From JAJXWB01 sp965246795 (GTDB lineage: Bacteria > Pseudomonadota > Alphaproteobacteria > Rhizobiales > Beijerinckiaceae): a DNA stretch of 64,000 bases. Where the stretch lies: contig CBDFFN010000022.1 in NCBI GenBank assembly GCA_965246795.1, positions 62,001-126,000 of the forward strand. Reading direction: 5' to 3'. Positions 44,478 through 51,943 of the stretch are shown here, piece after piece. Each line of letters begins with the position of its first letter. The stretch's first letter is position 1. Both the position numbers and the translations under genes were made by a program. Under the pieces are notes generated by a model that worked only from the letters and a program-made list of their open reading frames with translations, made no database searches and had not been told where the DNA came from.

Positions 44478-45422
44478 CTACTTCACGCCGCGCAAATGCT
44501 TCGCGATCGATGCTGCCGTCACCGTCGAAACGCGCACATTCGCCTCGACCGTCACGCCCGCGACATGCGGCGTCAGAATCAGGTTCGGGCAATCGGCGAA
44601 GACCTTTCCGCCGTCTGATTTCAACGGCTCTGCTACGAAGACATCGAGCGCCGCGCCCCCAAGCTTTCCCGCCTTCAGCGCTGCGACGACCGCTGCCTCG
44701 TCGACCACACCGCCGCGCGCGGAATTGATGACGATCGCATCCGACTTGCAGCGCGTCAGCGCTGCCGCATCGATGAGATTTTTCGTACCCGGCGTCAGTG
44801 GCACATGCAGCGAGATCACGTCCGCGCGCGCCAGGAGGTCCGCGAGTTCGAGCTTTTGGACGCGGCAGAACGTCTGCGTCCAGCGCGCATCGTCCGCGCC
44901 GACATGCGGGTCGAACGCGACGACATTCATGCCAAAGGCCGCTGCTCGCGAAGCCACCGCCTGCGCGATGCCGCCGAAGCCGACGAGACCGAGCGTCGCG
45001 TCGGCGACTTCGCGGCCCATCAGTTTTTCGCGCGGCCAGTTGCCGGCCACGATATCAGACGTCGCTGCGAACGTGCCCCTCCGCAGCACCAGCATTGCGC
45101 CAAAAACCCATTCTGCGACGGCAACATCGTTGGCGCCGGTCGCGGGATAGACAACGATACCGCGTGCGGCACACGCCTCCATATCGATATTGTCGAGCCC
45201 GACACCGAGCCGTCCCACAGCCTCGAGCTTCACCGCCGCGTCCAACAGCGCGCCGCGCACCTGTGTGCGGTTGCGCACGATGAGCGCCCGCGCACTCGCG
45301 ACCTGCGCGCGAAGTTCATCCGGCCGGTCCACGAGGCCCGGATCGTAGAGCACGTCGAATCCCGCCAGCCCCTCGGCAAGCGCGGCTTGATCCATGAATT
45401 CGCAGACGACGATCTCGGCCAT
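44478..45422 (-). CDS. D-isomer-type 2-hydroxyacid dehydrogenase ((S)-sulfolactate dehydrogenase-like)
   Basis: 314 residues. The NAD-binding loop is LGLVGFGGIAQAVA; the active-site Arg is in INSARGGVVDE, the catalytic Glu and the His in LTPHVAG. The N-terminal IVVCEFMDQAAL and LYDPGLVDRPDEL with RALIVRNRTQV resemble the sulfolactate dehydrogenase SlcC more than phosphoglycerate dehydrogenase. It would oxidise a 2-hydroxyacid (perhaps sulfolactate, to sulfopyruvate). It is convergent with the PSE exporter; no sulfolactate lyase (SuyAB) or ComC is present in the window. Confidence 0.82.
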   Translation of the reverse strand: MAEIVVCEFMDQAALAEGLAGFDVLYDPGLVDRPDELRAQVASARALIVRNRTQVRGALLDAAVKLEAVGRLGVGLDNIDMEACAARGIVVYPATGANDVAVAEWVFGAMLVLRRGTFAATSDIVAGNWPREKLMGREVADATLGLVGFGGIAQAVASRAAAFGMNVVAFDPHVGADDARWTQTFCRVQKLELADLLARADVISLHVPLTPGTKNLIDAAALTRCKSDAIVINSARGGVVDEAAVVAALKAGKLGGAALDVFVAEPLKSDGGKVFADCPNLILTPHVAGVTVEANVRVSTVTAASIAKHLRGVK

Positions 45423-45544
45423 TTACGCTTTTCCTCCTTCGACCATCGTCGGTGCGACGTTCGCAGCGGTAATGCGCTAGGGTGCGGCCGGAATCCACCG
45501 CAGCGATGCCCGCATCGTGCCGATGGTGGAAGGAGGAAGTCCGT

Positions 45545-46336
45545 TTGAACGCCGTTCCCGGCTCGTTACAGGTCGCGCAGCCGCTGCTCGAAGTGGCCGG
45601 CGTCACCCTGCAATACAAGACGCCCGACCATCTGGTGACGGCGACGTATCGCGTGGATTTTACGGTCTATCCCGGCGATCGCTTCATCCTTCTCGGGCCG
45701 TCGGGCTGCGGGAAGTCGACGCTGCTCAAAGCCGTCGGCGGGTATCTTACGCCCACCGAAGGCTCGATGCGGTTGAAGGGCCAGCTCATTCGTCAACCCG
45801 GCCCCGACCGTATGATGGTCTTCCAGGAATTCGATCAGCTGCTGCCGTGGAAGACGGTGCGCCAAAACGTCGTCTTCGCGCTCGAAGCGTCGGGGCGCCT
45901 GTCCGGCAAGGCGGCGATGGAGCGCGCCAACGAATATATCGACAAGGTGAACCTGACGAAGTTTGCCGATTCCTTCCCGCATATGCTGTCAGGCGGCATG
46001 AAGCAGCGCGTCGCCATCGCGCGCGGCATGGCGATGGAGCCCGACATTCTTCTTATGGACGAACCCTTCGCGGCGCTCGATGCGCTGACGCGGCGCAAGA
46101 TGCAGGACGAGCTTTTAATGTTGTGGGACGAGGTGCGCTTCACGGTGCTCTTCGTCACGCATTCGATCCCCGAAGCGATCAAGATCGGCACGCGCATTCT
46201 GCTGCTCTCGCCGCATCCCGGCGAGGTGAAGGCGGAACTGAACGGTGGCGTGTCCGGCGCCGAAGGTCTCGCGCTCGAGCGGCGCATCCAAGAGATGCTT
46301 TTCGCCGACCAGATCGAGGAGACGGAGAATGTCTGA
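45545..46336 (+). CDS. NitT/TauT-type ABC transporter ATP-binding protein
   Basis: 263 residues with GPSGCGKST (Walker A), FQEFDQLLPW (Q-loop), LSGGMKQR (signature), ILLMDEPFAALD (Walker B) and VTHSIPEA (switch His). The start is TTG, set by a perfect AAGGAGG 9 nt upstream; an earlier ATG at 45482 would precede this site. It is the first gene of the operon continuing with permease, binding protein and SDH-like genes. The N-terminal ~30 residues fit the NitT/TauT (taurine/sulfonate/nitrate) group. Confidence 0.92.
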   Translation: MNAVPGSLQVAQPLLEVAGVTLQYKTPDHLVTATYRVDFTVYPGDRFILLGPSGCGKSTLLKAVGGYLTPTEGSMRLKGQLIRQPGPDRMMVFQEFDQLLPWKTVRQNVVFALEASGRLSGKAAMERANEYIDKVNLTKFADSFPHMLSGGMKQRVAIARGMAMEPDILLMDEPFAALDALTRRKMQDELLMLWDEVRFTVLFVTHSIPEAIKIGTRILLLSPHPGEVKAELNGGVSGAEGLALERRIQEMLFADQIEETENV

Positions 46337-47228
46337 CGTCGTCCTCCACAAAGACCCTCGGCCCACGCTGCCCGGCATGCGCCCTGAAATCGTTCGCGAC
46401 GACGAGATCGGCCGGTCTCACGCCGTCGTGGAGAAGCCTCTCTCGACATTCGAGTGGATCTACAACCAGGGCTGGCTGCGCAAGATTTTCATTCTCGTGC
46501 TGCTGGCGGTGATTTGGGAAGCCTACGGCCGCTTCCTCGACAACGATCTGCTGTTCCCGACCTTCACGGCGACGGTGCATGCGTTCTGGCTGAACACCCT
46601 CAACGGCGTCATTCCGCTACGCGCGTGGACGTCGATCAAAGTGCTTCTGATGGGTTACTCGGCCGGCATCGTGCTGGCGGCGCTGTTGACCGCCTTCGCC
46701 ATCGCATCGCGATTCGGCACGGACCTGCTCGAAACGCTGACGTCGATGTTCAATCCCCTGCCGGCCATCGCGCTTCTGCCGCTGGCGCTAATCTGGTTCG
46801 GTCTTGGCAACGGTTCGCTCGTTTTCGTACTGATCCATTCTGTGACCTGGGCCATCGCGCTCAACACGCATTCTGGTTTCCTCTCGGTGTCGAACACACT
46901 GAAGATGGTTGGCAAGAATTACGGGCTGCGCGGTTTGAGCTACGTATGGAAAATCCTCATTCCCGCGGCGTTTCCGTCGATCCTCACGGGGCTCAAGATC
47001 GGCTGGGCGTTCGCATGGCGCACGCTGATCGCTGCAGAGCTTGTATTCGGCGTGAGTTCGGGCTCGGGCGGGCTCGGCTGGTTCATCTTCGAGAACAAGA
47101 ACCAGCTCGATATTCCCACGGTTTTCGCCGGCCTGCTGACCGTCATCATGATCGGGCTCGTTGTGGAGAATCTGATTTTCCAGACGATCGAGCGCAACAC
47201 GATCGCGCGCTGGGGCATGCAGTCGTAA
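46329..47228 (+). CDS. NitT/TauT-type ABC transporter permease
   Basis: 299 residues. A ~50-residue cytoplasmic N-terminus precedes six transmembrane segments (first about 55-75), with the EAA-type loop GLRGLSYVWKILIPAAFPSILTG. The start overlaps the ATPase stop by 8 bp. It provides the channel for the transporter formed with its two neighbours. Confidence 0.9.
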   Translation: MSDVVLHKDPRPTLPGMRPEIVRDDEIGRSHAVVEKPLSTFEWIYNQGWLRKIFILVLLAVIWEAYGRFLDNDLLFPTFTATVHAFWLNTLNGVIPLRAWTSIKVLLMGYSAGIVLAALLTAFAIASRFGTDLLETLTSMFNPLPAIALLPLALIWFGLGNGSLVFVLIHSVTWAIALNTHSGFLSVSNTLKMVGKNYGLRGLSYVWKILIPAAFPSILTGLKIGWAFAWRTLIAAELVFGVSSGSGGLGWFIFENKNQLDIPTVFAGLLTVIMIGLVVENLIFQTIERNTIARWGMQS

Positions 47229-47257
47229 ATATAATCGTCTCCGGGAGAGGAAACCGA

Positions 47258-48250
47258 ATGTCTCTGGTACGTCGTCTGTCTATCGTCACCGCCGCGCTTC
47301 TTGCCGCAACATTTGCCCATGCGGAAGTCTCTTCCGTCCGTCTCGCAAAGCAGTTCGGCATCTCGTATCTGCCGCTGACGATGATGGAGAGCGAGAACCT
47401 CATCGAGAAGCACGGCAAGATGGAGGGGCTCGATCTAAAGACGGAATGGCTGCGTTTCACTGGCGGCTCCGGCATGAACGACGCGTTGCTGTCGGGCAAT
47501 CTCGACTTCGCTTCAGGCGGCACCGGGCCGATGCTCACCATTTGGGCGCGTACGCGCAACAATCTCGCCGTCAAATCGATCGGCACGCTGAACGCGATGC
47601 CGCTGCATCTCGTTTGCGTGAACCCGGCGGTGAAGACGATCGCCGATCTCACCGACAAGGATCGCATCGCGATGCCGGTGGCGAAGACGTCGATTCAAGG
47701 CCTGACGTTGCAGATGGCGGCGGAGAAGCAGCTTGGTTCGGTGACGAAACTCGATCCTCTAATGGTGACGATGGGCCATCCCGATGCGATGGCGGCACTT
47801 CTCGGCGGCAGGTCCGAGATATCATGTCATTTCGGTTCCGCACCGTTTCAGGACATCGAAGAGCAGGACCCGAAGGCGAAGAAAATTCTCGACAGCTACG
47901 ACGTGCTCGGCGGTCCGCACACGTTCAACCTCGTATGGGCGACGAGCAAGTTCGCCGACGCCAATCCGAAGGTGATGAAGGCGGTGCTCGCCGCGCTGGA
48001 AGACGCCATCGCGCAGATCAAGGCCGACCCCAAGAAAGCGGCCGACCTCTGGATCAAAGCCGAGGGCTCGAAGATGGCGCCGGCCGATGTCGAGAAGATC
48101 ATCAAGGATCCGCAGAACGAGTGGACGACGACGCCGAAGAAAATGCTCGTCTTCCTCGATCACATGGCCAAAGGCGGGCTCGTTCCGGCAAAAACGGCCG
48201 ACTGGAAAGACATTTTCTTCTCTGGCGTGCATGGCGCGCCGGGGAGCTGA
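47258..48250 (+). CDS. NMT1/THI5-type ABC transporter substrate-binding protein
   Basis: 330 residues. Sec signal peptide (SLVRRLSIVTAALLAATFAHA) followed by the NMT1/TauA-type fold: FGISYLPLTMMESENLIEKH, GSGMNDALLSGNLDFASGGT and VAKTSIQGLTLQMA. This class binds taurine, other sulfonates, pyrimidine precursors, nitrate and similar small anions or heterocycles. AGAGG lies 9 nt upstream of the ATG. The iron-sulfur subunit gene starts 2 bp after the stop, so the transported compound probably is what the SDH-like and fumarase-like enzymes process. Confidence 0.9.
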   Translation: MSLVRRLSIVTAALLAATFAHAEVSSVRLAKQFGISYLPLTMMESENLIEKHGKMEGLDLKTEWLRFTGGSGMNDALLSGNLDFASGGTGPMLTIWARTRNNLAVKSIGTLNAMPLHLVCVNPAVKTIADLTDKDRIAMPVAKTSIQGLTLQMAAEKQLGSVTKLDPLMVTMGHPDAMAALLGGRSEISCHFGSAPFQDIEEQDPKAKKILDSYDVLGGPHTFNLVWATSKFADANPKVMKAVLAALEDAIAQIKADPKKAADLWIKAEGSKMAPADVEKIIKDPQNEWTTTPKKMLVFLDHMAKGGLVPAKTADWKDIFFSGVHGAPGS

Positions 48251-48251
48251 G

Positions 48252-48944
48252 GTGACAGCGCTCGACGTCGCCGTCTGGCGCAGCGAAGGCAAGACCTTCC
48301 AGCATTTCGCTGTCGCGCGTCGGGACAATCAGACCGTGCTTGATGTCGTCGTCGAAATTCAACGCACGCAGGATGCCTCGCTCGCTTATCGCTACGCCTG
48401 CCGTGTCGGTATGTGCGGCTCCTGCGCGATGGTCGTGAACGGCGCGCCGCGCTGGACCTGCCGCACGCGCGTCGCCGATGCTGCCGATGGCGCAGCGCTG
48501 CGGCTAGAGCCGCTGCGCAACCTGCCGGTCGTGAAAGACCTCGCCGTCGACATGCAGCCATTCTTCGACAAATGGGCGCAGGCGGACGGCGCTTTCGTGC
48601 CAGGCGACGCGCCGCCCGCGGACTTTGCCACCGTACCGCCGGCTACGAAAGCGCGTCGCGCTGCCGATGCGGCGATCGAATGTATCGGTTGCGGCGTCTG
48701 CTACTCCGCCTGCGACATCGTCGAATGGAATCCAGATTATCTCGGACCGGCGGCGCTCAACCGCGCGTGGACGTTGCAAAACGACGTGCGAGACAAGGGT
48801 GGGCCCGCGCGGCTGAAGGCCGTGTCGGGGGATGCCGGCTGTCACGCCTGCCACAGCCACCAGAACTGCACGGTCTATTGCCCGAAACATCTGTCGCCGA
48901 CGAAGAGCATCGCGGGTTTGAAGCGCGAGACGATGTTCGGATGA
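48252..48944 (+). CDS. SdhB/FrdB-like iron-sulfur subunit
   Basis: 230 residues, succinate dehydrogenase/fumarate reductase iron-sulfur protein. The [2Fe-2S] ligands are in CRVGMCGSC plus a later TCR cysteine. The [4Fe-4S] set is CIGCGVCYSAC, and the [3Fe-4S]-type cysteines are in CHACHSHQNC and YCPK. It should carry electrons from a flavoprotein to membrane quinone. The GTG start lies 2 bp after the transporter gene. The catalytic flavoprotein (SdhA/FrdA), usually adjacent, is missing from the window. Confidence 0.9.
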   Translation: MTALDVAVWRSEGKTFQHFAVARRDNQTVLDVVVEIQRTQDASLAYRYACRVGMCGSCAMVVNGAPRWTCRTRVADAADGAALRLEPLRNLPVVKDLAVDMQPFFDKWAQADGAFVPGDAPPADFATVPPATKARRAADAAIECIGCGVCYSACDIVEWNPDYLGPAALNRAWTLQNDVRDKGGPARLKAVSGDAGCHACHSHQNCTVYCPKHLSPTKSIAGLKRETMFG

Positions 48945-48951
48945 TTCTCGC

Positions 48952-49281
48952 GTGAGCCCGAGACTCTATCTCGCGCAAAGACTGTCGGCGGTCGTGCTTG
49001 CCATTGCGGTTGCCGGCCATCTCGCCACGATCATTTACGCCGTGCATGTCGGTCTCAGCGCGTCGAAAATTCTTGGTCGAACGCAGGGCAATGGCGCGCT
49101 TCTCTGCTTCTACCTGCTCTTCGTCGTTGCGGCGTCGATCCACGCGCCGATCGGCCTGCGCTCCATACTGCGCGAATGGACGCTCTGGCGCGACCGCTCG
49201 CTCGACGTTGCGATGGTCGTCGTCGGCCTGCTCCTGCTCGCGCTCGGCTTTCGTGCGGCCTGGGCAGTGTTCGCGGCATGA
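48952..49281 (+). CDS. SdhC/SdhD-like membrane anchor (first)
   Basis: 109 residues with three transmembrane helices. QRLSAVVLAIAVAGHLATI and SIHAPIGLRSIL carry the Arg/Ser/His residues used for quinone and haem b binding in SDH anchors. The GTG start lies 8 bp after the iron-sulfur gene. With the next gene it forms a two-protein anchor of the SdhC/SdhD kind. Confidence 0.8.
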   Translation: MSPRLYLAQRLSAVVLAIAVAGHLATIIYAVHVGLSASKILGRTQGNGALLCFYLLFVVAASIHAPIGLRSILREWTLWRDRSLDVAMVVVGLLLLALGFRAAWAVFAA

Positions 49282-49619
49282 TGCGTGCGACGCATCGACG
49301 GCCCGGCTTCGTCGCCGCGATCCTGCACCGTCTCTCCGGCATCGCGCTCGCGATCTTTCTGCCGTTGCACTTTCTCACGCTCGGCTTCGCCTTGCGTGGC
49401 GCGGCCGGGCTCGACGGCGTGCTGGCCTGGACGCGCAACCCGCTCGCGCTCATTGCCGAATGGGGGCTCGTCACGGCGCTCGCGCTGCACATGGCGCTCG
49501 GCCTGCGCGTGCTCGCGGTCGAGTGGTTTTCACTGACGGAAGGCGTCGCTGCGGCGGTGACCGGCTGCATCGCTGTCTCGCTCGGCGTCGGCGTGCTGTT
49601 TCTGCTGAATGCGGTATAA
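49278..49619 (+). CDS. SdhC-like cytochrome b556 membrane anchor (second)
   Basis: 113 residues, three transmembrane helices. RPGFVAAILHRLSGIALAIF followed by LPLHF is the SdhC signature (HR-SG-x-H), and LHMALGLRVLAVEW supplies another haem-facing His. The ATG overlaps the previous stop (ATGA). An ATG one codon later is also possible. Confidence 0.82.
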   Translation: MMRATHRRPGFVAAILHRLSGIALAIFLPLHFLTLGFALRGAAGLDGVLAWTRNPLALIAEWGLVTALALHMALGLRVLAVEWFSLTEGVAAAVTGCIAVSLGVGVLFLLNAV

Positions 49620-49626
49620 TAGACGC

Positions 49627-50499
49627 ATGGACCTCGACCTCCGCGAAGTCGAAGAAATCTCGAAGCGCCTTTACGTGCAGGCGCTGAAAGTGCTGCCCGC
49701 CGACATCAAGGCTGGCTTCGCCGATCTGCGTCGCGACGAGACGAACGGCACCGGTCGCGCCATTCTCGACACGATGGTCGAGAATATCGCCGTCGCCGAG
49801 CGCACCAACAATATTCTATGCCAAGATACCGGCATCCCGATCTACAACGTAACGATCGGCAGCGATGTCGAGTTCGACGGTTTCCAGATGAAGGCCGCGA
49901 TCCGCCGCGGCTGCGAGCGCGCGACGACCGAAGCGTCGCTGCGTTCGTCTGTCGTGCATCCGATCACGCGCAAGAACAACCAGACTTCGAGCGGCATCCG
50001 CGTGCCGATCATCCATGTCGATTTCAACGACACGCCGGAGCGCGTGACGATCGAGATGATCCCGAAAGGGTCAGGCTCGGAAAACGGATCGTTCCTGCAG
50101 ATGCTCGTGCCGTCCGACGGCATCAAGGCGGTGAAGCGCTTCGTCGTCGAGCGCGTCATCGAACTCGGCGGCCGCGTCTGTCCGCCGACGATCGTCGGCG
50201 TCGGCATCGGCGGTACGTCGGACCTCTGCATGCATCTGGCAAAAATCGCCGCGACCCGACCGCTGCGCACACGCTGCGCGGACGAGGAGGGCGCCAAGAT
50301 CGAGGCGGAGCTTTCGCGCGCCGTCAACGAACTCGGCATCGGCCCGCAGGGGCTTGGTGGCCGATCAACATCTTTTGCGGTGCATGTCGAGATCGCCGCG
50401 ACCCACATCACGCAGAATCCCGTGGCGGTGAACATCCAGTGCCACTCGGCCCGCCGCGCGACCGCGACGATCACGCCAGGCGGCATCGCCTTCGGTTAG
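49627..50499 (+). CDS. Class I fumarase / L-tartrate dehydratase alpha subunit
   Basis: 290 residues, the alpha (N-terminal FumA) part of Fe-S fumarases and tartrate dehydratases. The three cluster cysteines are visible: ILCQDTG, CPPTIVGVGIGGTSD and NIQCHSARR. Such enzymes hydrate or dehydrate fumarate, tartrate or mesaconate analogues, but need the beta part (C-terminal FumA domain, ~200 residues), which is not encoded here; the next gene is an unrelated FAD oxidoreductase. ATG 49627 is preferred over 49609, which lies inside the upstream gene. Confidence 0.9.
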   Translation: MDLDLREVEEISKRLYVQALKVLPADIKAGFADLRRDETNGTGRAILDTMVENIAVAERTNNILCQDTGIPIYNVTIGSDVEFDGFQMKAAIRRGCERATTEASLRSSVVHPITRKNNQTSSGIRVPIIHVDFNDTPERVTIEMIPKGSGSENGSFLQMLVPSDGIKAVKRFVVERVIELGGRVCPPTIVGVGIGGTSDLCMHLAKIAATRPLRTRCADEEGAKIEAELSRAVNELGIGPQGLGGRSTSFAVHVEIAATHITQNPVAVNIQCHSARRATATITPGGIAFG

Positions 50500-50620
50500 G
50501 CGGCCTGTCGGGCACTACGCCCACGCGTTGTGCAGTGCGGTGAAATTCTCCGCGTAACTTGTGCGCTGTGACGACCTTTCCATGTCGCGCCGTGGCAGCC
50601 GATCGGCGTACTTCTTGGGA

Positions 50621-51943
50621 ATGTCGGAGAACAAGCAACGGCTCGTTGTCGTCGGCAACGGCATGGCCGGCATGCGCACGGTCGAACATCTGATCGAACG
50701 CGCGCCCGGTCTTTACGACCTCACCGTTTTCGGCGCCGAACCGCACGGCAATTACAATCGCATCATGCTGTCGCCAGTGCTCGCGGGCGAGAAGACGATC
50801 GACGACATCATCCTCAATCCCGAACGCTGGTATTCCGACCACGACATCGCGCTGCGAAAGGGCGAGACGATCGCGATGATCGACCGGCGCGACCGTGCGG
50901 TCGTGACCGCCGACGGTGCGCGCACGCCCTATGACCGCCTGTTGATCGCAACGGGGTCTAACCCGATCGTCATTCCGGTGCCGGGCCATAAATTGTCCGG
51001 CGTGCTGACCTTTCGCGATATTTCCGATGTCGACGGCATGATCGACGCCTCGACGAAACATCAAAAGGCGGTCGTCATCGGCGGCGGTCTGCTTGGGCTT
51101 GAGGCCGCGAACGGCCTGCTTCGTCGCGGCATGGATGTCACGGTCGTGCATCTGATGGGCACGCTGATGGAGCGGCAACTCGATGCTGCTGCGGGCGGCA
51201 TGCTGCGCGCGTCGCTCGAGGAGCGCGGGTTGAAGTTCAAGATGCCGGCGCAGACGCAGGAGATAACAGGCGAGACGCAGGTGACGGGCGTGCGCTTCGC
51301 CGATGGGAGCTTCGTCGATGCCGACCTCGTCGTGATGGCTGTCGGCATCAAGCCCAACATCGATCTCGCCAAACGCGCCGGCCTGCATTGCGAACGCGGC
51401 ATTGTCGTCAGCGATACGATGCAGACATTCGATGGTCGTATCTATGCGGTCGGCGAATGCGTGCAGCATCGCAGCGCCACTTATGGTCTTGTCGCGCCGC
51501 TCTTCGATCAGGCGAAAGTCTGCGCCAACCATCTCGCGATGAAAGGCTTTGCCGCCTATCCCGGATCGTCCGTCTCGACGCGGCTGAAGGTGACGGGCAT
51601 CGAGTTGTTCTCCGCCGGCGATTTCGCCGCCGCGGACGACCGCGACGAGATCGTGCTCGAAGATCCCGAAAGCGGCGTCTACAAGCGCATCGTTCTTCGC
51701 GACGATGCTGTGTTGGGGGCGGTGCTCTACGGCGACACCGCGGATGGTGGTTGGTACTTCGACCGCATCGCGGAGAAGGCGAACGTTTCCGCGCAGCGCG
51801 CGCGTCTCGCATTTGCTGCGTCTGCTGCGGACGCGTCCGCACCGCAGGTCGGCGCGACATCCGCGCCTGACGTTGCAGTTCCTGTTTCCGACGATCCCGA
51901 CGCGCGTCTCTTCGCGCCCTGGGCCGAGCGGACTGCGGCGTGA
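50621..51943 (+). CDS. FAD/NAD(P)-dependent electron-transfer subunit of assimilatory nitrate reductase
   Basis: 440 residues, NirB-N-terminal/NasC-type pyridine-nucleotide oxidoreductase: RLVVVGNGMAGMRTVEHL (FAD), the second dinucleotide loop VVIGGGLLGLEAANGL and VYAVGECVQH-like YAVGECVQH near the C-terminus. The sirohaem and BFD domains of nitrite reductase are absent, so it probably feeds NAD(P)H electrons to the nitrate reductase encoded next (GTGA overlap). Several starts are possible; 50621 puts the FAD loop at the N-terminus, but 50582 cannot be excluded. Confidence 0.85.
   Translation: MSENKQRLVVVGNGMAGMRTVEHLIERAPGLYDLTVFGAEPHGNYNRIMLSPVLAGEKTIDDIILNPERWYSDHDIALRKGETIAMIDRRDRAVVTADGARTPYDRLLIATGSNPIVIPVPGHKLSGVLTFRDISDVDGMIDASTKHQKAVVIGGGLLGLEAANGLLRRGMDVTVVHLMGTLMERQLDAAAGGMLRASLEERGLKFKMPAQTQEITGETQVTGVRFADGSFVDADLVVMAVGIKPNIDLAKRAGLHCERGIVVSDTMQTFDGRIYAVGECVQHRSATYGLVAPLFDQAKVCANHLAMKGFAAYPGSSVSTRLKVTGIELFSAGDFAAADDRDEIVLEDPESGVYKRIVLRDDAVLGAVLYGDTADGGWYFDRIAEKANVSAQRARLAFAASAADASAPQVGATSAPDVAVPVSDDPDARLFAPWAERTAA

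Noticed and set aside
45450..45465. Possible sigma-54 element before the second NitT/TauT operon
   Set aside because: GG and GC are 12 bp apart but four consensus positions mismatch, including in the TTGC box.
50593..50608. Possible sigma-54 element before the nitrate reductase operon
   Set aside because: Spacing is right, but the -12 box reads CGGC instead of TTGC and it would leave almost no leader before the start codon.
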